Source: Candidatus Avimonas merdigallinarum (GTDB lineage Bacteria; Bacillota; Clostridia; Oscillospirales; Acutalibacteraceae). Taken from it: a stretch of 64,000 bases of DNA. Location of the stretch: contig CAJFGS010000004.1 in NCBI GenBank assembly GCA_904377855.1, positions 36,382 through 100,381 on the forward strand, given 5' to 3'. A program made the translations under genes and the position numbers. Of the stretch, positions 60,106 to 64,000 are shown one piece after another. How positions within the stretch are numbered: position 1 is the stretch's first letter; each line of letters opens with the position of its first letter. The notes under the pieces were generated by a model that did no database searches, was not told the origin of the DNA, and was given only the letters and a program-made list of their open reading frames with translations.

Positions 60106-61806
60106 ATGAAACCATCGTATCAAAAGTATATCCCCTTTCAGCAGATTTCCCTTCCCGACCGGCAGTGGCCGAACCGCGTTATCGACAAGGCCCCGATCTG
60201 GTGCAGCGTCGACCTGCGGGACGGCAATCAGGCCCTGGTCGACCCGATGAACCTCCAGGAAAAGCTGGAATTCTTCCACGCGCTGGTCGACATGGGCTTT
60301 AAGGAGATCGAGGTCGGCTTCCCCTCCGCCAGCGAGACCGAGTATGAAATCTGCCGCGAACTGATCGAGGGCGGCCACATCCCCGACGACGTGACCATCC
60401 AGGTGCTCGTGCAGGCGCGGGAGCACCTGATCCGCAAGACCTTTGAGGCGATCCGCGGGGCGAAAAATGTGATCGTCCACTTCTACAACTCCACCTCCAC
60501 CCTGCAGCGCAAGGTGGTGTTCAAGAAGGAGATGCCCGGCATCATCGACATCGCGGTGCAGGGGGCGAAGCTGATTCGGGAACTGACCGAAGGGTTCGAG
60601 GGGGACACCCGCATCCGGTACGAGTACAGCCCGGAGAGCTTCTCGGGCACCGAGCCGGACAACGCGGTGGCCATCTGCGCCGCGGTGATGGAAGCGCTCG
60701 GCTCCACGCCGTCCAACCCGGTGATCCTCAACCTGCCCGACACGGTGCAGATGTGCACCCCCAACACCTATGCCGACCAGATCGAATATTTTATCCGGCA
60801 CCTGCCCAACCGGGAGAGTGCGATCATCAGCGTCCACCCGCATAACGACCGGGGGACCGGCGTGGCGGCGGCCGAACTGGCGCTGCTCGCCGGGGCCGAG
60901 CGGGTGGAGGGCACCCTGTTCGGCAACGGGGAGCGCACCGGCAACCTGGATATCGTCACCGTCGGGCTGAATATGTTCACCCAGGGGGTGGATCCCCGCC
61001 TGGATTTCAGCGACCTGCCCAAGCTGCGGGCGCTGTATGAACGCTGCACCAAAATGCATGTGGGCGAACGGCAGCCCTATGCCGGCGACCTGGTGTTCAC
61101 CGCCTTCTCCGGATCCCACCAGGACGCGATCAACAAGGGCACGCAGTATATGAAGGAATCCGGCACCGAATACTGGGAGATCCCCTACCTGCCGATCGAT
61201 CCGGCCGACGTGGGGCGGCAGTACGAGCCGATTATCCGGATCAATTCCCAGTCGGGCAAGGGCGGGGCCGCCTTTGTGATGCAGACGGCCTTCGGCTACA
61301 CCCTGCCCAAGGCGATGCACCCCGAATTCGGCGCGCTGGTGAAGGGGGCCTGCGACGCGGCGGGGACCGAACTCAGCCCCCAGCAGATTTTCGAGCTGTT
61401 CCGGAAGGAATACATCGAGGTGGACGGCCCGTACCAGCTCCTTTCCCAGAAATACATCGACGAAAGCGCGGACGACGGCTCCACCACCAAAGGACGGTTC
61501 GTCGGGACGGTCAAGAACAACGGCTTCGACCCGGTGGACGTCCACGCACGGGGGAACGGGCCGATCGACGCGTTCTTCAACGCCCTGCATCAGGTGGGGG
61601 TGGACGGCTACCACTTCGAGGATTATTCCGAGCACGCGATTTCCATCGGCTCGGACGCGAAGGCCGTCGCCTATATCCGCCTGACCACGCCGGAGGGGAG
61701 GACCGTGTTCGGCGTGGGGATTTCCCACAACATCTATTACGCCTCGATCCGCGGCGTGCTCTGCGCGATCAACCGCGCCGAACGCGCCCGGCAGGCTGCG
61801 GAATGA
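60106..61806 (+). CDS. leuA: 2-isopropylmalate synthase (LeuA type 2)
   Basis: 566 residues. First committed step of leucine synthesis: acetyl-CoA plus 2-oxoisovalerate. The catalytic barrel shows APIWCSVDLRDGNQALVDPM, KEIEVGFPSASETEYE, HPHNDRGTGVAAAELALLAG and GTLFGNGERTGNLDIV. The C-terminal regulatory domain is present (GNGPIDAFFNALHQVG). Length and the YxPFxxI N-terminus are those of the type 2 LeuA group. AAAAAGGAGG precedes the ATG. Controlled by the T-box upstream. Confidence 0.96.
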   Translation: MKPSYQKYIPFQQISLPDRQWPNRVIDKAPIWCSVDLRDGNQALVDPMNLQEKLEFFHALVDMGFKEIEVGFPSASETEYEICRELIEGGHIPDDVTIQVLVQAREHLIRKTFEAIRGAKNVIVHFYNSTSTLQRKVVFKKEMPGIIDIAVQGAKLIRELTEGFEGDTRIRYEYSPESFSGTEPDNAVAICAAVMEALGSTPSNPVILNLPDTVQMCTPNTYADQIEYFIRHLPNRESAIISVHPHNDRGTGVAAAELALLAGAERVEGTLFGNGERTGNLDIVTVGLNMFTQGVDPRLDFSDLPKLRALYERCTKMHVGERQPYAGDLVFTAFSGSHQDAINKGTQYMKESGTEYWEIPYLPIDPADVGRQYEPIIRINSQSGKGGAAFVMQTAFGYTLPKAMHPEFGALVKGACDAAGTELSPQQIFELFRKEYIEVDGPYQLLSQKYIDESADDGSTTKGRFVGTVKNNGFDPVDVHARGNGPIDAFFNALHQVGVDGYHFEDYSEHAISIGSDAKAVAYIRLTTPEGRTVFGVGISHNIYYASIRGVLCAINRAERARQAAE

Positions 61807-61848
61807 CCGGCCGGCAGGGAATGCGGCCGAAAAGGAAGGAAGAGGTAT

Positions 61849-62664
61849 ATGGCCGGCTGGAATCCGGGGCAGTATCTGAAATTTGAGTCCGAGCGCACCC
61901 GCCCGGCCCGCGACCTGGCCGCGGCGGTTTCCCTGGACGCGCCGGAAAGGGTGCTGGACGCGGGCTGCGGGCCGGGGAACAGCACGGCGGTGCTTGCCCG
62001 CCGCTGGCCGGGGGCGGAACTGACCGGGCTGGATTATTCGGCGGAAATGCTGGCCTCGGCGCGGGAAAAAATGCCGGGCGTCCCTTTTGTACAGGGGGAT
62101 ATCGGCGGGGATCTTTCGGGGCTGGGCCGGTTCGATGTGGTCTATTCCAACGCGGTGCTGCAGTGGCTCCCCGACAGCGGCAAAGCCGCGCAGGACCTGT
62201 TCCGGTTGGTGAAGCCGGGCGGGGCGCTTGCGGTGCAGGTGCCCTGCAGCCGGCCTATTCCCGCGGGCGGCCGCCTGGAGAACGGAGCGGTGCACCGCCT
62301 GATGGAGGAAACGGCGAAGGAGCCGCGTTTCGTCTCTTATACGGCGGGGGTGGGCCGCCTATACACGCTGGACGGCGGGCGGGTTTACGACCTGTTTGCC
62401 GGGAAGGCGGCGGAGCTGTCCGTCTGGGAAACCTGCTACTGCCACGCGCTTGGCGGGTATGAAGTGCTGGCGGAATGGTTCCGCGGCTCGGGGATGCGCC
62501 CGTATCTGGAGGCGCTGCCGGACGAGGGGGAGCGCGGCGCCTTTATCCGCCGCTTTACGGAACGGGCGGCGGAGGAATATCCCCTGGCGCCGGACGGGAA
62601 GCTCCTGCTCTGGTTCCGCCGCCTGTTCTTCGTGGCGTACAAGCCGGAAGCGGGAGGAAAATAA
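61849..62664 (+). CDS. tam: Trans-aconitate 2-methyltransferase-like enzyme between leuA and leuB
   Basis: 271 residues, SAM-dependent class I methyltransferase. The N-terminus [20 protein letters not shown] is the Tam signature. The SAM site is [16 protein letters not shown] with the acidic residue in [11 protein letters not shown], then [14 protein letters not shown]. Tam methylates trans-aconitate in E. coli, while yeast Tmt1 is known also to methylate 3-isopropylmalate. Because this gene lies 42 bp after leuA and before leuB, an isopropylmalate substrate is plausible. Start with AGGAAGAGG upstream. Confidence 0.88.
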   Translation: MAGWNPGQYLKFESERTRPARDLAAAVSLDAPERVLDAGCGPGNSTAVLARRWPGAELTGLDYSAEMLASAREKMPGVPFVQGDIGGDLSGLGRFDVVYSNAVLQWLPDSGKAAQDLFRLVKPGGALAVQVPCSRPIPAGGRLENGAVHRLMEETAKEPRFVSYTAGVGRLYTLDGGRVYDLFAGKAAELSVWETCYCHALGGYEVLAEWFRGSGMRPYLEALPDEGERGAFIRRFTERAAEEYPLAPDGKLLLWFRRLFFVAYKPEAGGK

Positions 62665-62669
62665 AAAAC

Positions 62670-62728
62670 TGGACGGCAGGGCAAAACCGTATTACAATAA
62701 AAGGCAGGCCCGGCCTGCGGGCTTTTTT
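62670..62728 (+). promoter_or_regulatory. Possible leuB promoter and attenuator
   Basis: TGGACG (62670-62675), 17 bases, TACAAT (62693-62698). Right after it two mutually exclusive hairpins share bases: GCAGGC/GCCTGC (62704-62718) and the terminator GCCCG/CGGGC (62708-62722) with six T. It could be simply the terminator of tam, or an attenuator for leuB. Confidence 0.5.
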
Positions 62729-62792
62729 GGACAAGGAGACTCTCCGCCGCTTGGCGGATTCGCCGCTGCGGCGGCAGGAAAGGAAGATTGTG

Positions 62793-63869
62793 ATGAACAC
62801 CTACAAAGTAACCCTTCTGCGCGGGGACGGCATCGGCCCGGAGATCGTGGCCGAAGCGGTCAAGGTATTGGACGCGGCCGGGAAGAAATACGGCTTTGCC
62901 GTGGAGTATACCGACGCCTTAATGGGCGGCTGCGCCATCGACGCGACCGGCGTCCCGCTGCCGCAGGAGACGATCGACAAGTGCCTGGCGGCCGACGCGG
63001 TGCTGCTCGGCGCGGTGGGCGGCTGGAAATGGGATACCCTGCCCGGCAACCTCCGCCCGGAGGCGGGGCTGCTCGGCATCCGCGGCGCGCTGGGGCTGTT
63101 TGCCAACCTCCGCCCGGCGAAGATTTACGGCCCGTTGAAGGGCGCCTGCCCCCTGCGCCCCGACATCATCGGGGACAGCATGGACATCATGGTGGTGCGG
63201 GAACTCACCGGCGGCATCTACTTCGGCAAGCGGGGCCGCGAGACGGTGGACGGGGTGGAAGCCGCCTACGACACCGAATACTACACCACCAAAGAGGTGG
63301 AGCGGATCGCCCGCATCGCTTTTGAATCCGCCCGCAAGCGGAACAAGAAGGTGCACAACATCGATAAGGCCAACGTGCTGGAATCCTCCCGGCTGTGGAG
63401 GGAGACGGTGCTCCGCGTGGCGAAGGATTACCCGGATGTGGAGCTCCAGCACCTGTATGTGGACAACGCCGCGATGCAGCTGGTCCGCAACCCGAAGCAG
63501 TTCGACGTGATGCTCTGCTCCAACATCTTCGGGGATATCCTTTCGGACGAGGCCTCCCAGGTGGCCGGATCGATCGGGATGCTCGCCTCCGCCTCCCTGG
63601 GCGAGGGCAAGCGGGGGCTGTACGAGCCGATCCACGGCTCCGCCCCGGACATCGCGGGGCAGGGGATCGCCAACCCGCTGGCGACGATCCTCTCGGTGGC
63701 GATGATGCTGCGGTACTCGCTGGACGAGATGGACGCGGCCGACGCAATCGAAAAAGCGGTCGAAAAGGTGCTGGACGACGGGCTGCGCACCCCAGATATC
63801 TACACCGAGGGGTGCCGGAAGATCGGCACCGTCGAAATGGGCGACGCGGTGGTCGCGGCGCTGGCGTAA
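62793..63869 (+). CDS. leuB: 3-isopropylmalate dehydrogenase
   Basis: 358 residues, normal length. [20 protein letters not shown] at the N-terminus, [69 protein letters not shown] and [20 protein letters not shown]. It oxidises and decarboxylates 3-isopropylmalate with NAD. ATG 62793 follows AGGAAAGGAAG. leuC and leuD are not in the window; they may lie downstream or elsewhere. Confidence 0.97.
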   Translation: MNTYKVTLLRGDGIGPEIVAEAVKVLDAAGKKYGFAVEYTDALMGGCAIDATGVPLPQETIDKCLAADAVLLGAVGGWKWDTLPGNLRPEAGLLGIRGALGLFANLRPAKIYGPLKGACPLRPDIIGDSMDIMVVRELTGGIYFGKRGRETVDGVEAAYDTEYYTTKEVERIARIAFESARKRNKKVHNIDKANVLESSRLWRETVLRVAKDYPDVELQHLYVDNAAMQLVRNPKQFDVMLCSNIFGDILSDEASQVAGSIGMLASASLGEGKRGLYEPIHGSAPDIAGQGIANPLATILSVAMMLRYSLDEMDAADAIEKAVEKVLDDGLRTPDIYTEGCRKIGTVEMGDAVVAALA

Positions 63870-63936
63870 GCGGAAAGCCGGCCCTTTTCGGGAAAAGATG
63901 CAGAAAGGCCGCCCTGCTGTTTTGAACCGGCCCAAA

Positions 63937-63965
63937 TTGTACGGACAACACAAAAAGGCCATAAT
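63937..63965 (+). promoter_or_regulatory. Candidate promoter for the next gene to the right
   Basis: TTGTAC (63937-63942), 17 bases, CATAAT (63960-63965), followed by a GC-poorer leader that runs off the window. Confidence 0.5.
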
Positions 63966-64000
63966 GTAGGGAAATATGAAGCTTTAAGCGGAGAGGCGTT

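Noticed and set aside
60007..62295. 762-codon minus-strand frame opposite leuA
   Set aside because: Shadow of leuA; leuA has strong homology and T-box control on the plus strand.

Overview
The window looks like chromosome of a GC-rich, spore-forming member of the Clostridia, probably an Oscillospirales (Ruminococcaceae-like) gut anaerobe. This is inferred from a spoIIID gene, the Firmicutes-type rplU-prp-rpmA cluster whose L27 has a cleavable N-terminus, mini-RNase III, a T-box leader, an Rnf-like redox cluster with ApbE, an AGCS sodium symporter, frequent TTG/GTG starts and clean sigma-A promoters. I see no rRNA, tRNA, CRISPR array or phage structural genes.

Layout. 1-7 kb: an SH3-domain lipoprotein, then apbE, a tandem ~170-bp repeat, and an unusual Rnf-like operon: rnfC, rnfD, an rnfG enlarged by two near-identical 126-residue flavin-domain-like repeats, and one membrane protein that looks like fused RnfE+RnfA. 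No rnfB is present. 7-11 kb: an MFS exporter behind an attenuator-like leader, a truncated AraC regulator, and a GH109-type oxidoreductase. 11-19 kb: a histidine phosphatase, an XRE regulator, an unknown membrane protein, YitT, then mrnC/obg/rpmA/prp/rplU and a cytidylate kinase-like protein. 19-25 kb: icd, then an alpha/beta hydrolase, membrane-anchored MurF, Ddl and a small GNAT protein. 25-32 kb: a ROK/GH3/GNAT operon for amino-sugar glycans, a decayed glycosidase fusion, and a frameshifted AGCS symporter.

32-41 kb: a metal-linked DUF134/NifX-like pair behind a striking operator, a zinc alcohol dehydrogenase, prfC, spoIIID and a YtrA-type GntR/ABC operon. 41-48 kb: asnB, a phosphohexomutase, a frameshifted low-GC acyltransferase and a DUF4317 protein. 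47.8-49.8 kb is an AT-rich foreign patch: a nucleotidyltransferase-like gene and two broken small genes lie between 19-bp perfect inverted repeats, followed by mobile-element debris. 50-58 kb: DUF2461, cobU, a MoxR/DUF58/transglutaminase operon and nadE. 58-64 kb: an ECF sigma/anti-sigma pair, then a T-box-controlled leucine operon leuA-tam-leuB in which a trans-aconitate-methyltransferase homolog sits between two leucine enzymes.

The strongest candidates for something new are the RnfB-less, multi-flavin Rnf variant; the inverted-repeat-bounded nucleotidyltransferase module; and the leuA-tam-leuB arrangement. Three genes (AGCS, acyltransferase, glycosidase remnant) can each be brought back into frame by removing one base from a homopolymer, so sequencing error must be excluded before calling them dead. 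All calls come from reading the sequence; no database search was run.
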